Below are positions 8,847-17,577 of a DNA stretch of 64,000 bases, one piece after another. This DNA is from Myxococcales bacterium (lineage in GTDB: Bacteria > Myxococcota_A > Polyangia > Haliangiales > Haliangiaceae): assembly GCA_016720595.1 (NCBI GenBank), contig JADKKI010000001.1, positions 558,001 through 622,000 on the forward strand. The letters are read 5' to 3'. The translations under genes were made by a program, and so were the position numbers. Each line of letters starts with the position of its first letter. Within the stretch, counting starts at the first letter, position 1. The notes under the pieces are model-generated. The model worked only from the letters and a program-made list of their open reading frames with translations, was not told the DNA's origin and did not search any database.

Positions 8847-10316
8847 TCAGCTGAGCAGCGCGCGCAGCGGGTGGAGCACGAGGAAGATCTCGCCGGCTGT
8901 GACCTCGGCGCCGTTGGGCGCGGCGCGCAGCACGATCGCCGCCTCGACCACGCGGTCACCACCCTCGTTGAGGTAGATCACGCGCTTGACCGGGCGGCGC
9001 GTGGTGGCGCACTCCTCGAGATCCTCGAACAGGGTCGGGTAGACCTCGGGGAGCGCGGAGTCACGGAGCTCGAGGCCGCCCGCATCACCCGCGCAGCCGA
9101 GGAACTCGAGGAACGCGGCGTTGGCGACGCGGACCTTGCCCGACGGGTCGCACGAGGCCATCGGGATCGCGATCGAGTTGAACACCTCGGCGCCGGCCTT
9201 GAGCCGGTTATCGATGTCGCGGCGCTCGCGCGTGGCCTCGGGCGCCATCGCGCGGCGGCGCCCGCCACCGTCCATGCCGAGCATCGTCATCAGGGCGCGC
9301 AGCTCGTACATGAACGAGGCGATATCGGGGTGGCGCTTCGCGGGATCCTTGGCGGTGGCGCGCGCGATCAGCTCGTCGGCGCGCTCGTCGAGCGGATTCT
9401 CCACCAGCGAGGAGGGCGCCGGGACGGGGGTCTCCTTGTGGTGCTTGAGCACGTCCTTCAGGTGACCCTGGAACGGCAAGCGCGCGGTGAGCAGCTCGAA
9501 GAACACGATGCCGAGCGCGTAGATGTCGGAGGCCTGGGATGACGGTGCGCCGTCGATCCGCTCGGGGGCCATGTACTCGGGCGTGCCGTCCATGCCCTCG
9601 GTGCGGCCGAGGTCGGGCCGCGCGAGCCCGAAATCGAGGAGCTTGATCAGGCGCCGCTGCATGGTGGTCTTCACCATGAAGATGTTCTCGGTCTTGATGT
9701 CGCCGTGCAGGATCGTGCGGCTGTGGATGAACCGCACCGCGTCGGCTACCTGCCACATCACATCGCACGCGATCTTCGGTGACAGCTTTCCGCTTTGCTT
9801 GAGCTTGGCGTGCACGGTCTGCCCGTCGAGCAGCTCCATCACCATGAACAAGCCGAACTGATCGTCCTGACCGAAATCGACGATCGAGCAGATGTTGTCG
9901 TGGGTGAGGGCCGAGGCGAGGCGGGCCTCGCGATAGAACATCTCGCGGATCTTCGGGTTCGATGCGATCCGGCTCTTGATGATCTTGAGCGCGAACGGCT
10001 TGCCGAGCGCCGAGTGGCGGACGCGGAGGACGCGGCCCATGCCGCCGCGCCCGAGCTGGCCCTCCACGATGTAGCGGCCGCCGATCAGATCGTTGGGCTT
10101 GGCGCCGCGGTTGCGGCCATCCCACGAATCGTCACTGACCAGGGGGAGATCACGCACGTCCGTGTGCTCGACCCCGATCTCGCTGGCCACGAAGCTCTTG
10201 GCCGACAGCACCGATCGCTGCACCGAGGGGAGCAGGGTCTCGTGGCCCTCGCGCTCGACGGGCTCGCCGAGGTCGACGTCACTCTCCCCGGGGGGGCGGC
10301 TCGGTCGGCTCGTCAT
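8847..10316 (-). CDS. Ser/Thr protein kinase with C-terminal PAS-like domain (HGD-type)
   Basis: A 489-residue cytoplasmic eukaryote-like kinase. After an ~80-residue polar leader, the kinase domain (about 82-345) shows the glycine loop GRGGMGRV, catalytic Lys111 (FALKI), HGD at 205-206 (ILHGDIKTENIF) and DFG at 228-230. The usual HRD Arg is Gly, the non-RD pattern, which argues against control by activation-loop phosphorylation. Residues ~375-480 resemble a PAS sensor (PMASCDPSGKVRVANAAFLEFLG). No membrane segment is seen. The start at 10316 is the first ATG giving MTSRPS; an ATG 18 bases further upstream is possible. It is paralogous to the kinase at 53609-54865. Divergent from cyaY. Confidence 0.88.
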   Translation of the reverse strand: MTSRPSRPPGESDVDLGEPVEREGHETLLPSVQRSVLSAKSFVASEIGVEHTDVRDLPLVSDDSWDGRNRGAKPNDLIGGRYIVEGQLGRGGMGRVLRVRHSALGKPFALKIIKSRIASNPKIREMFYREARLASALTHDNICSIVDFGQDDQFGLFMVMELLDGQTVHAKLKQSGKLSPKIACDVMWQVADAVRFIHSRTILHGDIKTENIFMVKTTMQRRLIKLLDFGLARPDLGRTEGMDGTPEYMAPERIDGAPSSQASDIYALGIVFFELLTARLPFQGHLKDVLKHHKETPVPAPSSLVENPLDERADELIARATAKDPAKRHPDIASFMYELRALMTMLGMDGGGRRRAMAPEATRERRDIDNRLKAGAEVFNSIAIPMASCDPSGKVRVANAAFLEFLGCAGDAGGLELRDSALPEVYPTLFEDLEECATTRRPVKRVIYLNEGGDRVVEAAIVLRAAPNGAEVTAGEIFLVLHPLRALLS

Positions 10317-10353
10317 CGAGGCCCATCGTACCAAATCGTGCTATGAGGCGCGC

Positions 10354-10674
10354 ATGGACGAGGCTGACTTCGATCGTGTGGCCCGCGACGAGCTGAGGCG
10401 CCTCGAAGACGCATTCGCGGACGTCGATCCCGACGAGGTGGACGTCTCCACCAGCGACGGCGTGCTCCGGCTGGACCTCCGGGACGGGACCCGGATCGTC
10501 ATCAACTCCCACCGCGCCGCACGGCAGATCTGGATGGCAGCGATCTCCACGGCATGGCACTTCGATCCGACTCCCGACGGGGTCTCCTGGCGCGCCCCCA
10601 AGACCGGGGACGAGCTCCGCCCGACGCTGGCCCGTCTGATCAATCAACGCACCGGTCTGACCCTCGCCTTGTAG
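10354..10674 (+). CDS. cyaY: CyaY/frataxin family iron-binding protein
   Basis: A 106-residue acidic protein matching bacterial frataxin in length and pattern: an acidic N-terminal helix (DEADFDRVARDELRRLEDAF), the strand LRLDLRDGTRIVINSH, then RQIWMAAISTAWHFD, which carries the invariant Trp and aromatic positions of the sheet. CyaY binds iron and the cysteine desulfurase IscS and tunes iron-sulfur cluster assembly. The ATG at 10354 places the acidic helix at the N-terminus as in the family; the frame extends upstream only into the divergent kinase gene. It is 12 bases ahead of the TerB-like gene and probably cotranscribed with it. Confidence 0.88.
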   Translation: MDEADFDRVARDELRRLEDAFADVDPDEVDVSTSDGVLRLDLRDGTRIVINSHRAARQIWMAAISTAWHFDPTPDGVSWRAPKTGDELRPTLARLINQRTGLTLAL

Positions 10675-10686
10675 TAAGGTCCGCGG

Positions 10687-11064
10687 ATGGCCGAGTCAGC
10701 GCTCTTGAGTGTCATCAGGATGTGGGCCGCCGTCGCGTGGGCCGATGGCGTGCTCGCCGATGCGGAGGCGGAGGGCCTTCGCCGGCTGATCCGCACCGCC
10801 GATCTCACTCCCGAGGAGCGCGATGCATCGGCGTCGTTCCTCGAGACCGAGGTCGCGCTCCCCGAGACCTACCTGACCTCGATGAGCCCCGAGTCGCGTC
10901 GCGGTGTGTATCGCGCGGCCTGCCGCATGGCGGTGGTCGACCGCGTGTTCTCGGAGACCGAGAAGAAGCTGCTCGGGCGCCTGCGCGAGCTCCTCGCGAT
11001 CCCCGATGACATCGCGAGCGAGATCGAGTCCGACGTTCCGGGCCTGTCGTCCGCAAGCCAGTGA
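10687..11064 (+). CDS. TerB-like (tellurite resistance B fold) protein
   Basis: A 125-residue all-helical protein resembling the TerB/DUF533 fold: MWAAVAWADGVLADAEAEGLRRL and CRMAVVDRVFSETEKKLLGRL are the two paired acidic-helix segments typical of the family. TerB-fold proteins are small cytosolic or membrane-associated scaffolds whose biochemical role is poorly defined; a tellurite phenotype cannot be inferred. The stop overlaps the start of the lipase gene (TGATG), pointing to coupled translation. The gene lies between cyaY and a lipase, and no functional link is evident. Confidence 0.75.
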   Translation: MAESALLSVIRMWAAVAWADGVLADAEAEGLRRLIRTADLTPEERDASASFLETEVALPETYLTSMSPESRRGVYRAACRMAVVDRVFSETEKKLLGRLRELLAIPDDIASEIESDVPGLSSASQ

Positions 11065-11879
11065 TGCAGCGCCGGCATTCGGTTCGCCACCTGGTCTGGC
11101 GAGGCGGGGTGGCGGCGGTGTCCCAGGCGATGATGCTCACGGGGCTGTACCCGCTCGTGCCGCACGCCATGCGTGCGCTCGGCAAGGGCGATGTCGGCGT
11201 GCGTCCGGTGCGCGCGGCGCTCGCGGAGTGGGGAATGTCGGCTGCGCTCTCGGCGGCGCGGCCGGCGGGCTTCCTGCCGTTGCCCGGCGCGCGCGTCCGA
11301 GGACCGCGGCCCGTGATCGTGCTCCACGGCTATGCGATGAACCGGGCGAACTTCGTCCCGCTCGCGTTCCGGCTCGCGCGCGCAGGGATCGGGCCGATCC
11401 TCGGCTTCGAGTACTGGACCCTGGGCCGCACCGCGGCGGCAGCGCGCCAGCTCGGCTGGTTCATCGATCACGTCCGCGCCGAGACCGGAGCCGAAGAGGT
11501 CGACGTGATCGGCCACTCGATGGGCGGCGTCGTGGCGCGCTACTACGTCGCGCTCGCCGGTGGTGATGGGGTGGTGCGCCGCCTGATCACGCTCGGCTCG
11601 CCGCACGCGGGTACCGATGTCTCGAGCCTCGGGGTCGGTCACCCCGGCCGCGAGCTCCTCGTTGGCTCCAAGCTCGTCACTCGCCTGGCTGCAACCCCGC
11701 CCCCGACCGCGACGAAGATCACGACGATCTGGTCACGCGGCGATGCGCTGGTCCCCGGTGGGCGTCAGCCACCACTCCCCGGCGCCGAGACCATCCTGTA
11801 CGACGACCTCGGTCACGTCGCGCTGCTCGGCTCGCGCCGGGTGGCCGCACAGGTGATCGAGCGCCTCCGCAAGCGATGA
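11064..11879 (+). CDS. Alpha/beta-hydrolase, lipase/esterase type
   Basis: A 271-residue alpha/beta-hydrolase. The N-terminal ~55 residues have a hydrophobic stretch (GGVAAVSQAMMLTGLYPLV), perhaps membrane-associating. The oxyanion segment is PVIVLHGYAMNRANF, and the nucleophile elbow is GHSMGG within VDVIGHSMGGVVARYY. The Asp and His of the triad are plausibly the Asp in SRGDALVPGG and the His in DLGHVALL near the C-terminus. It resembles bacterial triacylglycerol lipases and PGAP1-like esterases. The ATG at 11064 shares bases with the preceding stop; a GTG three bases upstream is in frame. Substrate unknown. Confidence 0.82.
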   Translation: MQRRHSVRHLVWRGGVAAVSQAMMLTGLYPLVPHAMRALGKGDVGVRPVRAALAEWGMSAALSAARPAGFLPLPGARVRGPRPVIVLHGYAMNRANFVPLAFRLARAGIGPILGFEYWTLGRTAAAARQLGWFIDHVRAETGAEEVDVIGHSMGGVVARYYVALAGGDGVVRRLITLGSPHAGTDVSSLGVGHPGRELLVGSKLVTRLAATPPPTATKITTIWSRGDALVPGGRQPPLPGAETILYDDLGHVALLGSRRVAAQVIERLRKR

Positions 11880-11890
11880 TCACGAGCTGA

Positions 11891-12680
11891 TCACAGGTCG
11901 TCGCACGGCACGCCGAACCGCCGGTTGTACACACCGAGGTCGCCGTAGACGAGCGCGAGGTTGTTTTCGATCGGGACCACGCTGAGCACGAGGCTCTTGC
12001 CTGGCTTGGCCTCCCAGGCAACGGACGGGGACTCCAGGTGAAGCGCAACGCTCCGGACTTCGTGGTCAGCACCCCGCCCTTCGAATCGACGGCCGTGCGC
12101 GTCAGGGGCCGCGGCTTGAGGCCGCCGCGCTTGCCGACGAACAACCGGTAGGTCTTGGTCGCGTCCTCGTCGCGCGCCTGGTCCGCGTAATAGTAGGTCG
12201 TGCCATCGCGCCCGAGCACGAGCCCGACGCGATCCATCCCGATCGGCTTGAACACGGCCTTCGCGAGCAGCGTGCGTGCGTCCTTCGGATCGAGGATCTG
12301 CATCGGGGTCATGGTGTCCCGGCACTGGACGACCCACCGGTCTTCTCGTGCGTGACCGACGATCTCGTGAGGTCTCGGCCCATGCGCTCGTCGAGGAGCG
12401 ACCACGAGACGTTGTCGTCGGCGATCGTCCCGACGCCCTTGATGATCTGCCGGTAGAACGTCTTTCCATCGCCGTAGTAGACGACGAGGGTCAGCGGGGA
12501 ACCTGGCTTGCCGGGCTCGGCATCGCCGAACGCGAGGTAGTGGCCCTTGCCATCGTGGAGCACGGCGCCGATCGTGCGCACCGCCTTGATGTCCTCCGCC
12601 GGATCGGCGTGCGCCACCGTCGACAGCGTGAGGGCCGCGGCGACCACGCCGCACAGCGCTGGATGGCGTCGGGTGTTCAT
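11891..12680 (-). pseudogene. Frameshifted gene for a secreted protein of unknown function
   Basis: Three consecutive reading frames on this strand together read like one secreted protein of ~260 residues. It starts at ATG 12680 with a signal peptide (LTLSTVAHA/DPAED). Sense continues in the first frame to about GRDLT near 12375. It then shifts to a second frame (VVQCRDTMTPMQILDPKDAR onward to LRFTW near 12035) and a third (KPGKSLVLSVVPIENNLALV to the end, FGVPCDDL). The net length, 790 bases, is not a multiple of three. Either the gene has decayed by two small indels or the assembly has two errors. No family recognised. It is divergent from the kinase gene that begins 22 bases away. Confidence 0.6.
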
Positions 12681-12701
12681 CCTCGCTATGCTAGCAAGCC
12701 G

Positions 12702-14240
12702 ATGGATGGGGCCGCCACGCCGATCGAGGTCGGTCCGGGGACGGTGCTCGGTGGGACCTACCTGCTCGAGGACGAGCTCGGCCGCGGCGGGATGGGGCTC
12801 GTGTTCGCAGGGCGTCACACGCGGACCCACAAGCGCGTCGCGATCAAGTTCCTCCTCGAGACCCTCGACCCGGAGTACGTGGCGCGGTTCCGTCAGGAAG
12901 CCGAGGTCGCATCGCGGATCGGGCACCCGAACATCATCAAGGTCCTCGACTTCGACACGCTCCCGTCGGGGACCACCTACATCGTCATGGAGTATCTGGA
13001 AGGCGAGAGCCTCGCGGCGCGGCTACGTCGCGGGAGGCTCGGCGTGTCCGCGGCGCTGCCGATCCTGCGTCAGATCGCGTCCGCTCTCCATGCCGCCCAC
13101 GGCGCGGGCGTCATCCATCGCGATCTCAAGCCGGACAACGTGTTCTTGATCCCACGCGAGCGTGATGGCGTGGCGGTCGATCACGTGAAGGTCCTCGATT
13201 TCGGAGTCTCGAAGGTGCTCGGGTCGACGCTGGTGCGCACGCGCAACGACGTGGCGCTCGGGACTCCACGGTACATGGCACCCGAGCAGGCGGCCGGCCG
13301 CAACGACGAGCTCGATGGCCGCACGGATCAGTTCGCCCTCGCCGTGATCGCGTTCGAGATGCTCGCTGGCGAGGCGCCCTTCGAAGGCGACAACGGCACG
13401 CAGGTGATGTTCAAGATCGTGAACGAGCCTTCGCGCCCACTCGCCCCCCTCGTACCGGCGGCGCCGCCCCAGGTGATCGCCGCGATCGAGCGTGCGATGT
13501 CGAAGCGGCCGCAGGAGCGGTTCCGAGATCTGTCCGCGTTCATGCGAGCGCTCACCGGGGAGCCCCTCGTTCACGGTGAAGTCGAAGCGCCGGAGCCCCT
13601 CGAGGCGGTCACCGTGAACGTGAAGGGCGGCGCGCTGAGGCCTGCGACCGCTCCCGTGCGATCAGCGGCGGCGCCGGTGGTGCGCTCGCCCGGCCTCGCG
13701 TTGTGGATCGCGATCGGGGTCGCGCTGCTCGGTGGCGGGATCGTGGCGTTCGTCGCCCATGATCGGCACGCTCGCGAGCCTGCCTCGGTCGCGAATGCGG
13801 AATCTCCCGTGGTGCGCACGTCTGACGCCGCAGCGCCGCTGATCATGGACGCGGCGGTGGTCGCCGTGGTCCCTGACGCTGCGGTCCCTGACGCTGTCGT
13901 CACCGACGCGGCCACACCGTCCGACGCCGCGCCGCGGGTGCGCCCTCGCGTGACCGGGGATCCCGCGGCGCCGCCGATGGAGCCCGGGGCGGTGGCAGCC
14001 CTCGCGGACGCGGAGGCGGCCTTGCGCGCCGGAGATCTGGCGAAGGCGGCAACCGAGGCGAAGCACGCGATCGGCTTTGGCCCCAATCCACGTGCGTACC
14101 AGGTGCTGCTCGAGGTCGCGTGCCGCAACCACGACGTCGCGGAGGCCCATGTGGCGCTGCGCAACCTGTCGACGCGCGGCAAGGCCGTGGGACGCGCGCG
14201 GTGCCAGGCGGTGGGGTTCCCCGTCGACCCGGAACCGTGA
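12702..14240 (+). CDS. Membrane-anchored Ser/Thr protein kinase
   Basis: A 512-residue eukaryote-like kinase with the classical RD active site. The kinase domain spans about 20-285: glycine loop GRGGMGLVF, Lys49 (VAIKFL), HRD at 139-141 (VIHRDLKPDNV), DFG at 167-169 and GTPRYMAPEQ in the activation segment. A linker leads to one transmembrane helix (about 331-352, LALWIAIGVALLGGGIVAFV). The exterior part is an Asp/Ala/Val-rich stretch (DAAVPDAVVTDAA) and a helical C-terminus that reads like a TPR pair. This is the PknB-like arrangement of cytoplasmic kinase and outside sensor. The ATG at 12702 is the first that avoids the divergent gene. Confidence 0.9.
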   Translation: MDGAATPIEVGPGTVLGGTYLLEDELGRGGMGLVFAGRHTRTHKRVAIKFLLETLDPEYVARFRQEAEVASRIGHPNIIKVLDFDTLPSGTTYIVMEYLEGESLAARLRRGRLGVSAALPILRQIASALHAAHGAGVIHRDLKPDNVFLIPRERDGVAVDHVKVLDFGVSKVLGSTLVRTRNDVALGTPRYMAPEQAAGRNDELDGRTDQFALAVIAFEMLAGEAPFEGDNGTQVMFKIVNEPSRPLAPLVPAAPPQVIAAIERAMSKRPQERFRDLSAFMRALTGEPLVHGEVEAPEPLEAVTVNVKGGALRPATAPVRSAAAPVVRSPGLALWIAIGVALLGGGIVAFVAHDRHAREPASVANAESPVVRTSDAAAPLIMDAAVVAVVPDAAVPDAVVTDAATPSDAAPRVRPRVTGDPAAPPMEPGAVAALADAEAALRAGDLAKAATEAKHAIGFGPNPRAYQVLLEVACRNHDVAEAHVALRNLSTRGKAVGRARCQAVGFPVDPEP

Positions 14241-14243
14241 CGG

Positions 14244-15629
14244 CTACGTCGCCGGACCGGCGAACAGCGTGGCCATCGTCGCGCGGGTGATCGTCACGTC
14301 GACGAGCTCGCCGACCGTGCCAACCCCGGCGGGCAGGATCACGCTCTTGAAGCCATCGGTGCGGCCCATCAGCTGCGCCGGATCGCGCTTGCTCGGGCCG
14401 TGCACGAGCACCCGCTCGCGCCTGCCGACGTGCGCCGCGAACACCTCGCCGGAGACCCGCTCCTGGAGCGCGATGATCTCGGTGAGCCGCCGCTTCTTGA
14501 TCTGCTCGGGGACATCGTCCGTGAGCTTCTTCGCGGCGAACGTCAGGTCACGCTCCGAGTACGCGAACATGAACGCCGAATCGAACCGCAGCTCGGTCAT
14601 GAGGGCCAGGGTCTGCGCGTGGTCGTCCTCGGTCTCGCCCGAGAACCCGGTGAGGATGTCGGTGGAGAAGGCGATCTCCGGGATCGCGGCCCGCAGCGCG
14701 TGCACGATCGCGCGGTAGTCCGCGACCGTGTACCCGCGCTTCATGCGCTCGAGCACCACATCGGAGCCCGACTGCACCGGCAGGTGGACGTACTTGCAGA
14801 TCTTTGGCTCCTCCGCGATCGCGGCGATCACGTCGGCGGTGAAGTCCACGGGGTAGGGCGAGGTGAAGCGCACGCGCTCGATCCCCTCGACGCGACACAC
14901 GGCGCGCAGCAGGCCGGCGAAGCTGGTCTCGTCCCACACATAGGAGTTCACGGTCTGGCCGAGCAGCACGACCTCCCGATAGCCGGCGGCGGCGAGCTCG
15001 CGGACCTGGCGCAGCACCTCGCGCGGCGGCGTGCCACGCTCGCGCCCGCGGGTGAACGGCACGACGCAGAACGTACAGAACTTGTCGCAGCCGCGCTGGA
15101 TCGTCACGAACCCCGAGACCCCATCCCCGCCGACCGCGCCGGAGAGACCCTCGTAGGTCTCGGCCTTGTCGAGCCTTACATCGATCACCGGGGCGGCGTG
15201 CACCTGGCGCGCGGCGGCGAGCAGCTCGGGGAGCCGCCGATAGCTGTCGGGACCGGCGATCACGTCGACCGCGGGAGCGCGCTCGATCAGGCTCTCCTTG
15301 AGGTGCTCGGCCATGCAGCCGACGATCGCCAGCACGGTGCCCGGCTTCTTGCGCTTGAGTGCGCCGAGCTCGGCGGCCCGGGCGGTGACCCGCTCCTCGG
15401 CCTTCTCGCGGACCGCGCAGGTGTTGACCACGAGGATCTCGGCATCTTCCGCGCGATCGCAGGTGGCATAGCCGGCGTCGGCAAGGACGCTGCCGATCAG
15501 ATCGGAGTCTGCGACGTTCATCTGGCAGCCGTAGGTCTCGACGTAGACCCGCGGCGCGCCCGGGGCCGGCACCGGGCGCGGGCCCGCCGTCTCCGTACGC
15601 TTCCCCAGCGGGACCAGCACATCCGACAT
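14244..15629 (-). CDS. miaB: tRNA-2-methylthio-N6-dimethylallyladenosine synthase MiaB
   Basis: A 461-residue radical-SAM methylthiotransferase that adds a methylthio group at position 2 of i6A37 in tRNA. Order of domains: UPF0004 N-terminal domain with its three cluster-binding cysteines (YGCQMN, VNTCAVR, VGCMAE), the radical-SAM core with CDKFCTFC binding the second 4Fe-4S cluster, and a C-terminal TRAM RNA-binding domain (RRERVLVHGPSKRDP). The length is typical. The start MSDVLV at 15629 is chosen because the frame upstream has no family sequence. It converges on the kinase gene with a 3-base gap. Start region is 67 bases from the divergent gene at 15697. Confidence 0.95.
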   Translation of the reverse strand: MSDVLVPLGKRTETAGPRPVPAPGAPRVYVETYGCQMNVADSDLIGSVLADAGYATCDRAEDAEILVVNTCAVREKAEERVTARAAELGALKRKKPGTVLAIVGCMAEHLKESLIERAPAVDVIAGPDSYRRLPELLAAARQVHAAPVIDVRLDKAETYEGLSGAVGGDGVSGFVTIQRGCDKFCTFCVVPFTRGRERGTPPREVLRQVRELAAAGYREVVLLGQTVNSYVWDETSFAGLLRAVCRVEGIERVRFTSPYPVDFTADVIAAIAEEPKICKYVHLPVQSGSDVVLERMKRGYTVADYRAIVHALRAAIPEIAFSTDILTGFSGETEDDHAQTLALMTELRFDSAFMFAYSERDLTFAAKKLTDDVPEQIKKRRLTEIIALQERVSGEVFAAHVGRRERVLVHGPSKRDPAQLMGRTDGFKSVILPAGVGTVGELVDVTITRATMATLFAGPAT

Positions 15630-15696
15630 CGCCTGGGGACTTACCACGCCCCGGGGCGACCCTCCAGATCGCCGGTTCTGGCGTATTCTCGGGGAG

Positions 15697-16374
15697 GTGG
15701 CCGCCCAGCATGTTGGACGTGCCGTGGGGTGGACGGTGGGCTGTCTCCTGGCCCCCGCGCTCCTCGGCGCGATGTTCGGGCCGCGCTGGATCGCGGTCGG
15801 GCTCGTGATCGCCCTCCTCGCCACGGTGTGGTTGACCCTGTGGCTCCCTCGGTCGGCGCACCGGGCGTTCTCGACGGCGCGATTTCCCCGTGCACGGCGG
15901 CGCTACCGCATCCTGGCCAGCCTCGCGTTCTCGGGGGCCCGGGAGCGCGCAGCGCTGCTCTCGCGGGCGGGCTGCGCGGTCGCGGCAGGGGATACCGAGA
16001 GCGCGGAGCTGCTCCTGGCGCGGTTCGATCCCGCGGCCCTCGAGACCTCCGAGCGCTGCGTCTGGCTGAACAATCGGGCCTGCGCCGTGCTCGATGCCGG
16101 TCGCGACCCGACGCTGGCCCTCGCGCTGGCCGACGAGGCGATCGGGCTGCGTCCCGATGTGCCAGCGATCCAGCACACCCGCGCACGTGCGCTCCTCGCC
16201 GTGGGGCGGATCGATGATGCGATCGGGATCCTCGAGACGATGCGATCGGGCGGCGAGCTGGCGCCGATGCTCGAGGCGGAGCGGTGTCGCGAGCTGGCGG
16301 CCGCATGGGATCGCAAGGGACAGGCGGACTACGCGAGCGACTATCGCGAGCGAGCGCGGCTGGTGGCGCGGTGA
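15697..16374 (+). CDS. Membrane protein with TPR-like C-terminal region
   Basis: A 225-residue protein of unknown function. Residues ~8-50 hold two hydrophobic helices (GWTVGCLLAPALLGAMFG and IAVGLVIALLATVWLTLWL). The remainder is helical with TPR-like units (ERCVWLNNRACAVLDAGRDP, then ALALADEAIGLRPDVPAIQHTRARALLAVGRIDDA). It is probably anchored in the inner membrane with a cytoplasmic repeat domain for protein contacts. The GTG at 15697 sits directly after ggggag, an unusually short spacing, but no ATG is available in frame. Its stop overlaps the next start (GTGA), so it is coupled to the zinc-finger gene. Confidence 0.65.
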   Translation: MAAQHVGRAVGWTVGCLLAPALLGAMFGPRWIAVGLVIALLATVWLTLWLPRSAHRAFSTARFPRARRRYRILASLAFSGARERAALLSRAGCAVAAGDTESAELLLARFDPAALETSERCVWLNNRACAVLDAGRDPTLALALADEAIGLRPDVPAIQHTRARALLAVGRIDDAIGILETMRSGGELAPMLEAERCRELAAAWDRKGQADYASDYRERARLVAR

Positions 16375-17045
16375 CCCTCTCGTTCTGCTGCGCCGCGTGC
16401 CGCCTGCTCCAGGAGCCAGCCACCGAGTGCATCGATTGCGGCTCGATCCTGATCGGGCGCCTCGATACCGAGCAGGAGCTGCTGCGGTGGGCCTCGCTCT
16501 CGATCACGCCCGAGGACGGCAGCACGGGCGGCCGCTCCAAGCGTGTCACGGCGATCGACATCCCATCCCCGAACGTGGCGCACGAGGCGGTCAACCGAAG
16601 CGGGATCGCCCGCTCGATCGGTGCGCCCCTCCGCTCCCTGGTCGACGATCTGCCGATCCTCGCCGAGCAGATCTCGCTGATCACCCGGTGGCGACACAGC
16701 GTGTTCCTTCGTCTTGTCCACGCCGCGCCGTTCCTCGTCGAGGCGGATCCGCCGATCTCTGCCGCATCGGTGCGGATCAGCGGGGTCCTGCGCCTGGTGC
16801 CTCACGTGCGTCCGCCGCACGCGCGCCTGGCGGGAGATCATGCGTGGTTAGCAGGCCTCGGGATCCCGCCGCACTTCCTCGAAGGTGCGAGCCTCGAGGT
16901 GGTGACGATTCATCCCGGCGATGCGGTGGCTGCGTCGGGGGTCCTCGAGGACACCCGGGTGACCGAGCTGGCGATCTATCGCGATGGCGTGGATCTGCAG
17001 GCGATGGTCGGCCGCGCCGGCAGCATCGTGCGCCTCGCGGTGTAG
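16371..17045 (+). CDS. Zinc-finger protein, paralogue of the one at 33612
   Basis: A 224-residue protein of unrecognised family. It opens with a treble-clef-like cysteine motif (FCCAACRLLQEP, then CIDCGS), giving CxxC...CxxC metal binding. Residues ~80-220 are beta-rich and contain two FLVE/SGVL-type segments. The protein at 33612-34424 has the same opening (FCCVQCRLLQPP, CCECAAP) and the same C-terminal pattern (SGV-E/I-DxxVTELAIYRDG versus TGVIEEEAVAEMAFHRDG), so they are paralogues, although this copy lacks the paralogue's hydrophobic segment. The start is taken as GTG 16371, overlapping the previous stop and placing the Cys motif at the N-terminus as in the paralogue. Confidence 0.65.
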   Translation: MTLSFCCAACRLLQEPATECIDCGSILIGRLDTEQELLRWASLSITPEDGSTGGRSKRVTAIDIPSPNVAHEAVNRSGIARSIGAPLRSLVDDLPILAEQISLITRWRHSVFLRLVHAAPFLVEADPPISAASVRISGVLRLVPHVRPPHARLAGDHAWLAGLGIPPHFLEGASLEVVTIHPGDAVAASGVLEDTRVTELAIYRDGVDLQAMVGRAGSIVRLAV

Positions 17046-17046
17046 C

Positions 17047-17577
17047 TCAGCGAAACGTGCCGCGCGCATGCTGCGCGTCGAACGCGCGCTCGAGGGGCTC
17101 GTGCACGCCACGCAGCCCCGCGACCACCCGCCCGGCCCACACGAAGTAGGCCTCCTTGCGCTCGACTGCCCAGTCGTGGGGTGGGCTGTCGATCAGGTCG
17201 CGCAGGTTCGAGATCTTGTCCGCGAGCTTGACCAGCTTGGCGTGCGCCGAGAGGTGCGGCGCGTGCTCGATCTGGAGCTCCTTGCGCCGATCCTTGGCGA
17301 GCGATTTGTCATCGGTGACCTCGCAGACCACCGCGGCGACCTCCTCGCCGAACGCGGCCACCAGCTCCTCTCGCGTGGTGCCGGTGTCCTCGATCGTGTC
17401 GTGCAGCACCGCAGCGAGCAGGGGGATCCGATCGCGCACCCCGTGGTCCCACAACAGGGTCACCACCGCGAGCGGGTGGTTGATGTACGGCGACTTCGCG
17501 GCATCCTTGCGCCGCTGATCTCGGTGCTTGGTCGCGGCGAGGTCGAGTGCGTGGAGCAGCTCCCCCGGATCGATCAT
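17047..17577 (-). CDS. HD-domain (p)ppGpp hydrolase-like protein (MESH1/SpoT type)
   Basis: A 176-residue stand-alone HD hydrolase resembling MESH1 and the hydrolase domain of SpoT. Visible motifs: an N-terminal His in ATKHRDQRRKD, then PYINHPLAVVTLLW, the HD pair in LLAAVLHDTIEDTGTT, and VKLADKISNLRDL, which carries the downstream Asp and the Asn of the family. Such enzymes remove pyrophosphate from guanosine polyphosphates, or act on NADPH in some animals; the substrate here is inferred. No synthetase, TGS or ACT domain is present. ATG 17577 overlaps the end of the zinc-finger gene upstream (ATGA), so translation is likely coupled. Confidence 0.85.
   Translation of the reverse strand: MIDPGELLHALDLAATKHRDQRRKDAAKSPYINHPLAVVTLLWDHGVRDRIPLLAAVLHDTIEDTGTTREELVAAFGEEVAAVVCEVTDDKSLAKDRRKELQIEHAPHLSAHAKLVKLADKISNLRDLIDSPPHDWAVERKEAYFVWAGRVVAGLRGVHEPLERAFDAQHARGTFR

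Noticed and set aside
11891..12680. Selenocysteine or programmed frameshift for the broken gene
   Set aside because: The breaks change frame without an in-frame TGA at a known Sec position or a slippery heptamer that I can see; ordinary indels explain it.
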